A model generated the notes under the pieces. That model was not told the origin of the DNA and made no database searches. It saw only the letters and a list, made by a program, of their open reading frames with translations. This document shows, piece after piece, positions 22,516 to 33,017 of a stretch of DNA of 64,000 bases (the first letter of the stretch is position 1; every line of letters begins with the position of its first letter). Position numbers and translations under genes: made by a program. The stretch comes from Gammaproteobacteria bacterium (lineage in GTDB: Bacteria; Pseudomonadota; Gammaproteobacteria; Arenicellales; Arenicellaceae). The stretch is from the NCBI GenBank assembly GCA_022447525.1, contig JAKVBA010000004.1, positions 1-64,000 of the forward strand, read 5' to 3'.

Positions 22516-22944
22516 CTACGTATTTGCACTACTACTGACAGGTAAGTTCTCTTTGGTCCAAGCCATCAGGCCGCCGCGTAGAATGTTTACGTTCTCAAAG
22601 CCCATAGCGATCAGTTTCTTAGCCGCAGATTGGCTTCGGCCACCGCTTTGGCATGTGAGAATTACCGTTTTGCTTTTGTGTTTTGACAGTTCTTTATTAC
22701 CTTCAGCGATATCCTCAAGAGGGATGTTTATCGCTTTGGGAATATGGGAATTGGCATAAACATCGGACTTGTTAACATCAATAACGATTGATTTCCCGCC
22801 GCGTTGTAAAGTGGGCATCTCTAACACCGATACCTGTTTGGCACCGGCCACGCCACCGCGAATGTAGCTTAAAATCAAAAGATTAAGTAAAAAGGCCCAA
22901 GCAATAAACCAGAAAATATTTTGATTGATGAAATCGACAAACAT
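22516..22944 (-). CDS. Membrane-anchored rhodanese-like protein (YibN-like)
   Basis: N-terminal TM; VIDVNKSDVYANSHIPKAINIPLEDI; LTCQSGGRSQSAAKKLIAMGFENVNILRGGLMAW. Confidence 0.92.
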   Translation of the reverse strand: MFVDFINQNIFWFIAWAFLLNLLILSYIRGGVAGAKQVSVLEMPTLQRGGKSIVIDVNKSDVYANSHIPKAINIPLEDIAEGNKELSKHKSKTVILTCQSGGRSQSAAKKLIAMGFENVNILRGGLMAWTKENLPVSSSANT

Positions 22945-23046
22945 AAGATGTGTCTGGGAAGTTACCCAAGCTATAATCCAAAGCGCGAATTATACATAAG
23001 ACATGTTGGATTTGAACGCCAAAAAAGCCATAAAAGCGAGCCTTTA

Positions 23047-24297
23047 ATGCAAACAGTCAAAGATACATCAAAGCTAAGACAATTTAGTTTGAGTTTATTT
23101 ATACCTTGGTTGCTACTCACCGCTGATTGTTTGGCTCAAAGTGAATCAAACTATAAAAGGTCGATAAGCGATATAGATAAGGAAATCAAGACTTTAAGTC
23201 GTAATATAAACGCTAATAAATCAAAGTTTGAAACCGAACAAAGCAAATTATTGAGCACCGAGCGAGAAGTCGCCAAGATAGAACAAAAGCTTGTAAAAGC
23301 TCGGGCTGAGATGGTTCAAACGAAGTCTTTGATCCAAGAGCTGGAACAAAAACAAGCAGAATTAGTTCTTCAGCAAAAGAATAGTAGAGAGTCTTTAACA
23401 CGGCTGATCGTCTCCAACTATAAAAACGGTGTGCCCAACAGACTTAAAATGCTGTTAAACCAAGAGGATCCGTATTCACTCGGACGCCTTAACAACTATC
23501 ACTCCTACTTTTCAGAAGCAATAACAGAGCGATTTAATCAATTAGCAAAGGAAGTTGAAAAAGGGAGACTACTCAGAATAACTCAGCAGATAAAAGTGGC
23601 TGAATTGCAGAGTATAGAACAAGAGCAGGAGTTCTTGAGAAAACAAAAGCAGAATAAGAATGAGCAGCGAAGAAAATTACTCGACCGTTTGATGGCTAAA
23701 GTAACTAATGCAGAGGAGAAAATTATAAAGCTACGAACAGATCGAGACCGATTGAACCAGTTGTTGAAAGAGCTTGAAAAACAAAAAGCAGAGTTAGCAA
23801 GAATAGAGAACGAGCGCGAGGAGGCCGAAAAGCGAGCTATCCAGAAAGCCAAGCGCGAAGGTAAAAAACCGCCCAAGAAAAAATATAGAAAGCCGGTACG
23901 AGGAGGCTTTGCCAAACAAAAAGGTAGACTAGCTTGCCCGGTTGAAGAACTACCAAAAACAAAATTCGGCCAACGAATTGTGAGCTCTGGTATGGTATCA
24001 GAGGGTGTGTTTTATGACACTAAAGTGTCCCTGGCTGTTAGATCCATTTTTAGAGGTCAAATACTCTTTGCAGACTTTCTAAAAGGCTTTGGATTATTAA
24101 TTATTGTTGATCATGGTGATGATCACATTAGTTTGTATGGTCACAATGAGGTACTCTACAAGAAAGTAGGGGATGCAGTAGAAACGAACGAAGTTATTTC
24201 TAAGTCAGGAAAAACTGGCGGTTTGAAATCAAACGGCTTGTACTTTGAAATACGTCGAAACACTACACCGGTTAACCCCCTCAGTTGGTGCCAATAA
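23047..24297 (+). CDS. envC: Murein hydrolase activator EnvC-like, M23 family
   Basis: Coiled-coil N-terminal half; C-terminal degenerate LytM: FLKGFGLLIIVDHGDDHISLYGHNEVLYKKVGDAVETNEVISKSGKTGG...LYFEIRRNTTPVNPLSWC. Start at MQTVKDTSK preferred over the track start 22921. Confidence 0.88.
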   Translation: MQTVKDTSKLRQFSLSLFIPWLLLTADCLAQSESNYKRSISDIDKEIKTLSRNINANKSKFETEQSKLLSTEREVAKIEQKLVKARAEMVQTKSLIQELEQKQAELVLQQKNSRESLTRLIVSNYKNGVPNRLKMLLNQEDPYSLGRLNNYHSYFSEAITERFNQLAKEVEKGRLLRITQQIKVAELQSIEQEQEFLRKQKQNKNEQRRKLLDRLMAKVTNAEEKIIKLRTDRDRLNQLLKELEKQKAELARIENEREEAEKRAIQKAKREGKKPPKKKYRKPVRGGFAKQKGRLACPVEELPKTKFGQRIVSSGMVSEGVFYDTKVSLAVRSIFRGQILFADFLKGFGLLIIVDHGDDHISLYGHNEVLYKKVGDAVETNEVISKSGKTGGLKSNGLYFEIRRNTTPVNPLSWCQ

Positions 24298-24310
24298 ATC
24301 TTGGAAAAGT

Positions 24311-25666
24311 ATGAATCTTATAAAAACACTCATTTTAACTAGCGCGCTTGTATTGCCTAATCTTGTTTGGTCTCAACAAAGTGAAGAGTCTCCCAATGGG
24401 GGTATAGAGTCGACAGACAGTGGCACTGCTTTACCATTGGATCAAATTAAGACGTTCGCAGATATTTTTACCCGTATTAAACAAAGCTATGTTGAACCGG
24501 TGAGTGATGAGTTGTTGTTGGAGTATGCAGTAGACGGTATGTTGGCCGGTTTAGACCCGCATTCAATTTACGTGAAGGGAGAGAAATATCAAGACTTAGA
24601 TGAAGATACTCGAGGCGAGTTTGCTGGCTTGGGTATCGAGGTCGTTATGGAGGGAGGGTTCGTTAAAGTAATTGCTCCAATCGATGATACCCCCGCTGCG
24701 ACAGCAGGTATCCAAGCAGGGGATTTAATCGTGCGTATCGATGGCGAAGTGATATCAGGTTTGTCCTTGAGCGAAGCGACCGCAATGATGCGAGGAGCAC
24801 CCGGAACCAGCATCGTATTAACGATTTTAAGAGAAAGTGAGCCAGACCCTTTTGATGTAGAGCTAACCCGAGCAATCGTAAAATTAAGTTCGGTCAAGAG
24901 AGAGCGTTTGAGTGATGATATTGGTTATTTGCGAGTCACTCAATTTCAACTCAATACTGGGGAGAGCTTTCGAAAAGAATTGAAAAGATTAAGATCCAAA
25001 GAAGGGTTTTCTGGATTGATATTAGACTTACGAAACAATCCCGGAGGCTTATTGACCAGTGCGGTTTCAATATCTGACGCCTTTTTGAAGAAAGGTACAA
25101 TTGTTAGTACAAAAGGGAGAGTAGAGGGTAGTGATAAAAAATACATCGCTACAGCGGTCGATTTAATCGAGGGAAAACCGATTGTGGTATTGGTCAATTC
25201 TGGATCAGCAAGTGCATCAGAAATCGTAGCGGGAGCTTTACAGGATCATAATAGAGCACTGATTATGGGAACCAAAACGTTTGGCAAGGGGTCGGTACAA
25301 ACAATTCTCAATATTAACGAAGACGATGCTATTAAGTTAACCACAGCGAGATATTACACTCCAAATGGTCGCTCGATACAGGCAGAAGGAATAATCCCTG
25401 ATGTGTACGTAGAGCAAAGACAATTTCGTAAGCAGACCACCAAACCGTATCAACAGGTAACTGAAAACGACTTGCCTGGACGTCTAGATGGTGGACCGCA
25501 ATCGAAGAATGCCCCTTCCAAAAACGAGGCTAAAGAGCGTCTCGCAAACGACTATCAGCTCAATGAAGCATTCAACCTCATTAAAGGTCTAGCATTATTC
25601 GAATCTCGAAAATCTTTGCAGGAAGAGGAAACTCCAGATACATCTGCTAACAACAAAGGTATCTAA
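24311..25666 (+). CDS. ctpA: S41 family C-terminal processing peptidase
   Basis: FADIFTRIKQSYVEPVSDELL; PDZ domain; LRNNPGGLLTSAVSISDAFL; NSGSASASEIVAGALQDHNRALIMGTKTFGKGSVQT. Start MNLIKTLILTS preferred over track start. Confidence 0.95.
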   Translation: MNLIKTLILTSALVLPNLVWSQQSEESPNGGIESTDSGTALPLDQIKTFADIFTRIKQSYVEPVSDELLLEYAVDGMLAGLDPHSIYVKGEKYQDLDEDTRGEFAGLGIEVVMEGGFVKVIAPIDDTPAATAGIQAGDLIVRIDGEVISGLSLSEATAMMRGAPGTSIVLTILRESEPDPFDVELTRAIVKLSSVKRERLSDDIGYLRVTQFQLNTGESFRKELKRLRSKEGFSGLILDLRNNPGGLLTSAVSISDAFLKKGTIVSTKGRVEGSDKKYIATAVDLIEGKPIVVLVNSGSASASEIVAGALQDHNRALIMGTKTFGKGSVQTILNINEDDAIKLTTARYYTPNGRSIQAEGIIPDVYVEQRQFRKQTTKPYQQVTENDLPGRLDGGPQSKNAPSKNEAKERLANDYQLNEAFNLIKGLALFESRKSLQEEETPDTSANNKGI

Positions 25667-25772
25667 AGTTCTTAGAAACTTACACTTAAAAGTGAAGATG
25701 AGAAAATAACAAACGGATTCTGTCTTAAAATAAAGATCTAGCCGTGGTTGATATGAGCAGGTATGCTATAAA

Positions 25773-25985
25773 TTAAGCGTGTAAGTCAGGGATAAGCTTA
25801 CTTTCAAGTTTTGCTATAGCATCTTTAAGCCTTAACTTTTGCTTTTTCAGGCGGGAAATCTCAAATTGATTGGCCTGTAGTTTGTCGGCCATATCGGTAA
25901 TAGCAAGGTCGAGCTCGCGGTGGTCTTGTTTCAGAACCGCTAGCTCTTGCACTAAAGCGTTTTTTTCTAGATTTGTAATCGTCAT
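25773..25985 (-). CDS. DUF465/YdcH family small coiled-coil protein
   Basis: 70 aa: LAVLKQDHRELDLAITDM...ISRLKKQKLRLKDAIAKLES. Confidence 0.75.
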   Translation of the reverse strand: MTITNLEKNALVQELAVLKQDHRELDLAITDMADKLQANQFEISRLKKQKLRLKDAIAKLESKLIPDLHA

Positions 25986-26169
25986 AGGGCTTGCCTTTCG
26001 TTACTATAACCCTTGCTGCTTAAATTCGTCAAAACATAGCGTAGTTTTGGTGGTGTGGTGGTATGCTCAGCCTGTAATACTCTAAGATGATTTACCAGTG
26101 TAAGAACGATAGTGGTCATTGTAAACATACATAGGCTATCGTTTTGCCACTGATCTATTACTAAAACTA

Positions 26170-26754
26170 ATGACCATTCGAAGTTTTATAGCCCTTAGTA
26201 TCCCAGAAGAAGCAACAAATCAATTAGGAGATTTGTCAGCAAAAATGTCCTATCAGGACAAGAGTGGAGCGATAAGGTGGGTCGATCAAGAAAACTATCA
26301 TTTAACCTTGGCGTTTCTGGGTGATCAAACCGAGCGAGATTTAGAGAACCTCGCAGAGAGCTTGGATCAATGTGTGTTGCAAACAGAATTTGCCAGCCGT
26401 ATATCGATGATCAGTCCGTTTCCAGAAAACAAGCCCAAACTTATGGCTGCCCTGGTGGAAAAAAATGAGCCGTTATCGTCGCTACATCGACAAGTACTTT
26501 CAGCCGTTAATTCTATCGGTATGGCTATGGATAAAAGAAAATTTAATCCGCACATAACTTTGGGTCGATATCGTCACAGTAGGAACGAGTTTTCCGGTGG
26601 AATTCCAGCGAATTTTAATTGTGAATTGTACTTTGATGAGGTTGTTCTGTTTGAGAGCACACTAACAAGCAGTGGGGCTGAGTATGAAGCTATTTATCGT
26701 TTTCCCTTAGACCTCATGGAATACGATGCTGGTTATTTAACTGACAGTTATTGA
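26170..26754 (+). CDS. thpR: RNA 2',3'-cyclic phosphodiesterase (LigT/ThpR)
   Basis: Two HxT motifs: NYHLTLAFLGDQ and FNPHITLGRYR; RSFIALSIPEE N-terminus. Confidence 0.93.
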   Translation: MTIRSFIALSIPEEATNQLGDLSAKMSYQDKSGAIRWVDQENYHLTLAFLGDQTERDLENLAESLDQCVLQTEFASRISMISPFPENKPKLMAALVEKNEPLSSLHRQVLSAVNSIGMAMDKRKFNPHITLGRYRHSRNEFSGGIPANFNCELYFDEVVLFESTLTSSGAEYEAIYRFPLDLMEYDAGYLTDSY

Positions 26755-26782
26755 ACTCTATGAGCGTCGCTAGCTTGCTATT

Positions 26783-27619
26783 ATGATTCAAGAGCCAAAA
26801 TACGATTTACACAGTCATTCGTACTATTCTGATGGAAGCTTAAGTCCAACCGAGTTGGTCTTAAAAGCGACCGAACGAGGGATTACCCATTTAGCTTTGA
26901 CCGACCATGACACACTTGATGGTTTAGGAGAAGCCAGCCGAGCTGCCGATAAATTAGGGTTAAATTTTATCAATGGGGTGGAGTTGTCCTGCACTTGGGA
27001 GAAGTTATTGATTCATGTGGTAGGTCTTAACGTTGATCCTTCTAACAAAATATTACAGCGTGCTATCAAAAGTAATAAGCAACGCAGAGAATCTCGAGCT
27101 GAATCAATGTATGAGGATCTTGAGCAAAATGATATCGATATAAGGGAAACCGTTATTAGGAATTTAAAAGGCCGAGGTGTGCCAACGCGCCCTCATTTTG
27201 CTGATGCCCTTGTAGAACATGGTTTTGCAAAAGATAAAAAGCAAGCTTTTAAGCGTTATTTGGTAAAGGGTAAACCTGGCTATATTCCAATGTTATGGCC
27301 AGACTTAAATGAAATAGCTAAAGCCATTACATCAGCAGGAGGCGTGGCAGTTTTGGCTCACCCGATGAGATATAAACTTACACGAACAAAGTTAAGCTTA
27401 TTGATCAAAGACATGGTAGCTGCTGGTGTCAAGGGAATTGAAATTTGTACAGCTTCAACGGATAAACAACAAATTAAAATGCTGAGTGACCTAGCGCAAA
27501 AATTTAGATTGGTCGCTTCAGTAGGCTCTGATTTTCATTCAGAAACACAACCTTGGGCAAAGTTAGGTCAAACTGAGCCCTTACCTAAAGAACTAACCCC
27601 CGTTTGGAATTTGTTTTAA
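26783..27619 (+). CDS. PHP domain phosphoesterase (Rnm/YciV-like)
   Basis: YDLHSHSYYSDGSLSPTELVLKATERGITHLALTDHDTLDGL; VGSDFHSETQPWAKLG. Confidence 0.93.
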   Translation: MIQEPKYDLHSHSYYSDGSLSPTELVLKATERGITHLALTDHDTLDGLGEASRAADKLGLNFINGVELSCTWEKLLIHVVGLNVDPSNKILQRAIKSNKQRRESRAESMYEDLEQNDIDIRETVIRNLKGRGVPTRPHFADALVEHGFAKDKKQAFKRYLVKGKPGYIPMLWPDLNEIAKAITSAGGVAVLAHPMRYKLTRTKLSLLIKDMVAAGVKGIEICTASTDKQQIKMLSDLAQKFRLVASVGSDFHSETQPWAKLGQTEPLPKELTPVWNLF

Positions 27620-27621
27620 AC

Positions 27622-30231
27622 ATGCTGGAAACAACTGTAGCTCCCTCGCAAGCTGATACAACTATCTATCTTAAGGATTATCAACGACCTAACTTTGCTA
27701 TACCAAAGGTCGAATTGGAATTTGAATTAATAGAAAAAATCGCCACCATCACTTCTCGGCTTACTGTCGTCCGTCAAAAAGAAGATGTGGAACCGTTGGT
27801 ATTAAATGGTGAAAAGTTAGATTTACGGTCGATTCAGTTAAACGGTGAAGAGCTGAGTGAGGACTGTTATGAAATAACAGACGATTTTTTGACGATTCAT
27901 TGTTCAGAATCAGAGTTTGAACTAGTGATTGTTACGCGAGCAGAGCCTCACCTAAACACTGAGCTGTCTGGCTTATATCAGTCTAGCGGTAACTTCTGCA
28001 CTCAGTGTGAAGCTGAAGGTTTTAGGAGAATCACATACTTCCTAGACAGACCAGATGTGCTAAGTCAGTACACCGTAACCATAACGGCCGATAAGGTTGC
28101 CTGCCCCGTTCTACTATCAAACGGTAATTTGATCGATTCTGGAAAACACTACGATGGGCGACATTGGGTAAAGTGGCATGATCCGCATCCCAAACCCAGT
28201 TATCTTTTTGCATTGGTAGCTGGGGACTTGGAATTCGTGACAGACACTTTTACCACAATGAATGGAGAGCAAATTGAACTAAATATTTATACTCAAAAGC
28301 ACAATATAGAGCTTTGCGATCATGCTATGGAGTCATTGAAAAACTCCATGCGCTGGGATGAAGAAAAATATGGCAGAGAATATGACTTATCGGTTTACAA
28401 CATTGTAGCCGTTGACGACTTTAATATGGGTGCCATGGAAAATAAAGGCTTAAATGTATTCAACTCGAAATATGTTTTGGCAGATCAGCAAACTGCAACA
28501 GACAGTGACTTTGAGGGTGTGGAAAGTGTGATTGGACATGAATACTTTCACAACTGGTCTGGAAACAGGGTAACGTGTCGAGATTGGTTTCAATTAAGCT
28601 TGAAGGAGGGCTTTACGGTTTTTAGGGATCAAGAGTTCAGTGCAGATATGGGCTCTAGAGCGGTAAAGAGAATCAGAGATGTACAAATATTAAGGGCCTA
28701 TCAATTTAAAGAGGATTCCGGGCCGATGGCACATCCGGTTCGTCCCGATTCTTATCAGGAGATTAATAACTTTTACACCGTCACTATTTATAATAAAGGC
28801 GCTGAGGTTATTAGGATGATGCATAGTTTGCTGGGTGCTAAGAGCTTTCGTAAAGGCACTGATCTTTATTTCGATACTTTTGATGGACAAGCGGTCACGA
28901 CTGAGGACTTTGTCCAAAGTATGGAAAAAGCGAGCGGTGTTGATCTTACTCAGTTTCGTCTTTGGTATACACAGTCAGGCACGCCAGAAGTAACAGCTGG
29001 TGTCGAGTACAGTGACGGAAAGTTATCTCTTACATTAAGGCAAAACTGTCCGGAAACCCCGGGACAAGCAAACAAGAAACCATTCTTGATACCGCTAAAG
29101 TTGGCGCTATTTTCCGAACAAGGAGAGAAAATACTCAGTGACACTTTGTCGTTATCAGAAGAAAATCAGCTATTCGAGTTTGATGGTCTAAGTTCTAAAC
29201 CAGCCATATCCATTCTTAGAGACTTTTCGGCACCCATTCGATTAAATCTAAAGCAAGACGAGAAGGCGTTGAAAACCTTGATTAGGTATGATGACAATGG
29301 CTATTCCCGCTGGGAAGCCATGCAAGAATTGAGTTTGAATTTGATTCTTCCAGCCATCGAGTCTGGAAAAATCGAAGAGCAGAAATATCAGACCTTGTTG
29401 TCAGCGATGAAAGAATTGATTATCTCGATGCCCGAAGATAAAGCTATTCTCGCGGAAATGCTGACCTTACCGACATCGGCGTACATAGCAGAGCTAGTGG
29501 ATGTAGTCCAACCACAAACTATAGCAAACGTCAGAAAAACTTTAGTAGCGCAATTAGCCAGAGATCTAGAGTCGCAGTTTCATATGATTTATGCCACGCA
29601 CAATCAAAGAGACGAGTTTTCACTGAGCGCTGAAGCGATGGCGGAGAGATCTCTAAAGAATAGAGCTTTGTCTTATTTGGTAGCAAGTGATCAGGCAGCC
29701 TATCATGCACTGGCAAGCCACCAATATCATCAGGCCAGTAATATGACTGATAGGTTGGCTGCATTCACCGCGTTAGCGCACTCAAGTTATCCGGAGAAAG
29801 ACCTGCTAGTGCAAGACTTCTATGAATCATGGCACGATCATGCATTGGTGTTGGATAAGTGGTTGGCGATTCAAGCTATGCAGCCATCAAACGAGGCTGT
29901 TAAACGAGTGGAGGATTTGGTTAGTCATTCATCATTTTCGATTAATAATCCGAATAAGGTAAGGGCACTCATTGGCTCGTTTTGTGCCAATTTAGAGGGT
30001 TTTCACGTAGCGTCAGGGAGTGGGTACAAATTTGTCGCAGATAAGGTGATAGAACTCAATGGTATTAATCCGCAAGTGGCTGCCAGAATCGTAGGTGTCT
30101 TTAACAAATGGAGAAGTTTTACTTCTCCCCACCGTGATCTTATGCAAGAGCAGTTAATACGGATTAGTAACACTACAGGCTTGACCAAGGATGTGTCGGA
30201 AATTGTCAACAAGGCCTTGGAAAACAATTAA
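27622..30231 (+). CDS. pepN: Aminopeptidase N (M1)
   Basis: GAMENKGLNVFNSKYVLA; VIGHEYFHNWSGNRVTCRDWFQLSLKEGFTVFRDQEFSADM. Start MLETTVAPS preferred. Confidence 0.98.
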   Translation: MLETTVAPSQADTTIYLKDYQRPNFAIPKVELEFELIEKIATITSRLTVVRQKEDVEPLVLNGEKLDLRSIQLNGEELSEDCYEITDDFLTIHCSESEFELVIVTRAEPHLNTELSGLYQSSGNFCTQCEAEGFRRITYFLDRPDVLSQYTVTITADKVACPVLLSNGNLIDSGKHYDGRHWVKWHDPHPKPSYLFALVAGDLEFVTDTFTTMNGEQIELNIYTQKHNIELCDHAMESLKNSMRWDEEKYGREYDLSVYNIVAVDDFNMGAMENKGLNVFNSKYVLADQQTATDSDFEGVESVIGHEYFHNWSGNRVTCRDWFQLSLKEGFTVFRDQEFSADMGSRAVKRIRDVQILRAYQFKEDSGPMAHPVRPDSYQEINNFYTVTIYNKGAEVIRMMHSLLGAKSFRKGTDLYFDTFDGQAVTTEDFVQSMEKASGVDLTQFRLWYTQSGTPEVTAGVEYSDGKLSLTLRQNCPETPGQANKKPFLIPLKLALFSEQGEKILSDTLSLSEENQLFEFDGLSSKPAISILRDFSAPIRLNLKQDEKALKTLIRYDDNGYSRWEAMQELSLNLILPAIESGKIEEQKYQTLLSAMKELIISMPEDKAILAEMLTLPTSAYIAELVDVVQPQTIANVRKTLVAQLARDLESQFHMIYATHNQRDEFSLSAEAMAERSLKNRALSYLVASDQAAYHALASHQYHQASNMTDRLAAFTALAHSSYPEKDLLVQDFYESWHDHALVLDKWLAIQAMQPSNEAVKRVEDLVSHSSFSINNPNKVRALIGSFCANLEGFHVASGSGYKFVADKVIELNGINPQVAARIVGVFNKWRSFTSPHRDLMQEQLIRISNTTGLTKDVSEIVNKALENN

Positions 30232-30428
30232 TAGGACTGTTACGTACCACTTATCTTCACTTTTTTTACGTTTAGCTAATGGGTCTCTTTGACGATTGAA
30301 TAAAGATCTTCGAATCCTTATTATATTTTAGCAATGGGTAGGTTTTTGGATAAATTAAAACACAAGTAAGCACGTTCTTTGGTCTAGACAGTCACAAGGA
30401 GGTGTGAAGTTGTTACCTGTTAAAAGGC

Positions 30429-33005
30429 TTGACCATGCCAAAGACTCAGACACGAACTGTTAAAGGTAAAGGATTTTTCTACAAAAACGTTTGGATCAGT
30501 CAATGTGCGGATGTACCAACCGCGACCATTAATAAAGGCTTTCATCCAATTGGCTTTTTAACAAAGCTAATAACGCTTGCTCTCTTTTTATTCCTCACTT
30601 TTGCTGCAAATAGCCTTTATGCACAGGTTTCTCTCGACCAGAGAAAAATGGCTGCCGTAATGGTGATTATTAAAACGTTGTTATTGGAAGAGGAAACAAA
30701 CATTTCTCTTGCTCTCAATGGTTATCAATCAACCCCTAGGTCAATATCCAATCTATTAAATATAGACTTAGATACCCAGTCTCAAGATGTCGAATTTTGC
30801 TTTGTTGTCTCAGCTAACATACCCCTACCCAATGAAGCTATAACACTTACAATCAATGGTGCACAGCAGCTTGGCGACAGCTCCCTAGTGACCGGAGAAA
30901 ATTGTTACTCAATACCACTAGCATCCCAACAGCAGGACAATACTGCTGTGTTTAATGTCCAATCTGGTGCCCTCTTAAATATATCTCATATGGGCATAGA
31001 TCCAAGTTCTCAGAGCTTTCTAGGGCTTACGAGTTTGACTCGAAGTTCTTGGGATGAAAGGGCAGTAAGGAAGGTATTGAAAGTATTTGCGTTCGGAGGA
31101 CACGCACGGTCAGAGCAAATAGCCTTATGGGCTAATATGAGGCCCAGGGATGCGATTGAGCAAATGCTAAACTTTGATCAGCACAATGCAAGGCTATCGC
31201 CGTTAACTGTTGGAGAGCGATATGCTGAACCAGCCACTTCGCATGGAACCATCACAGAATTCTACGATCATATCGGTTCACAGACTGCTGATACACCAAT
31301 TCCGTTGCCTGAACGAGAGTATCTTGGTACCGACGGTTATCGCTTCCCCTCTACATTCGGTCGAATGGTTGTAATGCGGGGCTTAAACCCGTTTAGACAG
31401 CGCATTGGTTTTTTTGAGACCAACTATCATATGGCCACTAATCGATCGGCAAACGTCGAACGACGCCAGATGCTCAGATATTACGACGATATAATGGCCG
31501 CACACGAGCAACGTGTTCCTTACCATGAGGTGATTGGAGTCGCTGCTAAATCCGCCGCAGTAGCAATGCAATATGGGCATCGCCGTAATATATGTAGAAA
31601 CTATTATATCAATAGCGAGGGCGAATGTAGGCTCGGTTGGCAGGCAGACCCAAATAGTTGCGAATTTGAGGGTAATGCTGATTTCGCAAGAGAAATTCAT
31701 CAACTCTTTTACGGCATCTTCGGCACCAACGATCCAACTCATGAGGATGTCACCATTGAAAACACTGCTCGTATGTTAACCGGAATGGATGTCGAATTTA
31801 TAGAGGATTTTGGATTTAGTACCGAGGTTGACTTCAATACATGTCAGCACCACCGGGATAGTTTTGGCCCTCTGAGGATTCTTGGTCAAGACATAAGCGG
31901 AATGGATGCGGCTGAAAAGATAGATCGTTTGATGCCTATTTCTATTCAGCATGAGGAAAGCTTGTTTAATTTACCAGTTTATATAATAAGCACCCTGGCC
32001 GATAATAACTTAACCGAAATTAAAAGAAGTCAGTTAAGAGCGGCGTGGGCAGCCTTAGGTGCGAATAAAGACTTCTTGACCTTCATACATGCTTATGCGA
32101 TCTCTGATTTGTTACACGACTTGGATCATGTAAAGTTTTTCAGTAGTTTTGAGCGAGCCTATTACCAAGCCAACAAATTTAATATAGACAATATCGAAGC
32201 CTATTTAAGTAACGATGGCAGAGCGGGGAGGGGTTTTGATGCTGTCATCGAGGGTGACAATGCGGGCGAAGTCTTTAGACCACTACATAATGTATTCGGG
32301 GGTCAAACGTCTCTAGAGGCCTCTGACTCAGCGTTGGTATTTGAACGGAACTATAATAGAAATGCTACCCGAGAGTCGTGGCAATTCAGAGCAGAGCTGC
32401 CATCTTATTGTCGCGATTGCGATCAAGGGTTACCTTGGTTTAAAGAGTGGTCGAAGGTCATACCGCAACAAAACGGTGGTTACTCTGCAGGTTATGTGGC
32501 CGAGTGGTTATGGATGCATGTCGTGGGTAATCTGGATAACTTTACGGAACTAGAGCGGAGTCAACTGGTGGCGATATTAGGAGCAGTTCGCCTTCCGCCG
32601 GTTGGAGGTGAGGAACCAAGTTGGAGATTGGATGATGAATATACCTATTTTGACCTAAACGGTTTACTTTGCATCAGGGAAGATCGAATAGATCAAGGTT
32701 TTGCGAATAATAGTTTAGCGGATTTAATGAGCTATGAAGGCTGGGACGAGTATTGTCGTCACAACAATGGGGCCTATTCGCAGATTGAAGTCGACGCATT
32801 TAATTTCACTTTTACTGGACAACAATTGCGTGATAGCGATGAGGATCCATTTCCATATTTTAGAAGTTTGATAGACGAGCTCGCTGCTGCCGAGGTAGGG
32901 CTAGATCAAACAGACGATATTCGACGTAGACGGGCAAATGAGCGTGTACAAGCGGCACTCGCTTTTATTTTTGCTACGCCATTCGTCTTTGCAGAAGGCC
33001 AGTGA
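30429..33005 (+). CDS. DUF1800 family protein
   Basis: NPFRQRIGFFETNYHMATNR..., NADFAREIHQLFYGIFG..., TARMLTGMDV resemble DUF1800 blocks; immediately upstream of a DUF1501 gene, the usual pairing. Confidence 0.8.
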   Translation: MTMPKTQTRTVKGKGFFYKNVWISQCADVPTATINKGFHPIGFLTKLITLALFLFLTFAANSLYAQVSLDQRKMAAVMVIIKTLLLEEETNISLALNGYQSTPRSISNLLNIDLDTQSQDVEFCFVVSANIPLPNEAITLTINGAQQLGDSSLVTGENCYSIPLASQQQDNTAVFNVQSGALLNISHMGIDPSSQSFLGLTSLTRSSWDERAVRKVLKVFAFGGHARSEQIALWANMRPRDAIEQMLNFDQHNARLSPLTVGERYAEPATSHGTITEFYDHIGSQTADTPIPLPEREYLGTDGYRFPSTFGRMVVMRGLNPFRQRIGFFETNYHMATNRSANVERRQMLRYYDDIMAAHEQRVPYHEVIGVAAKSAAVAMQYGHRRNICRNYYINSEGECRLGWQADPNSCEFEGNADFAREIHQLFYGIFGTNDPTHEDVTIENTARMLTGMDVEFIEDFGFSTEVDFNTCQHHRDSFGPLRILGQDISGMDAAEKIDRLMPISIQHEESLFNLPVYIISTLADNNLTEIKRSQLRAAWAALGANKDFLTFIHAYAISDLLHDLDHVKFFSSFERAYYQANKFNIDNIEAYLSNDGRAGRGFDAVIEGDNAGEVFRPLHNVFGGQTSLEASDSALVFERNYNRNATRESWQFRAELPSYCRDCDQGLPWFKEWSKVIPQQNGGYSAGYVAEWLWMHVVGNLDNFTELERSQLVAILGAVRLPPVGGEEPSWRLDDEYTYFDLNGLLCIREDRIDQGFANNSLADLMSYEGWDEYCRHNNGAYSQIEVDAFNFTFTGQQLRDSDEDPFPYFRSLIDELAAAEVGLDQTDDIRRRRANERVQAALAFIFATPFVFAEGQ

Positions 33006-33017
33006 TAGGAGAACTTC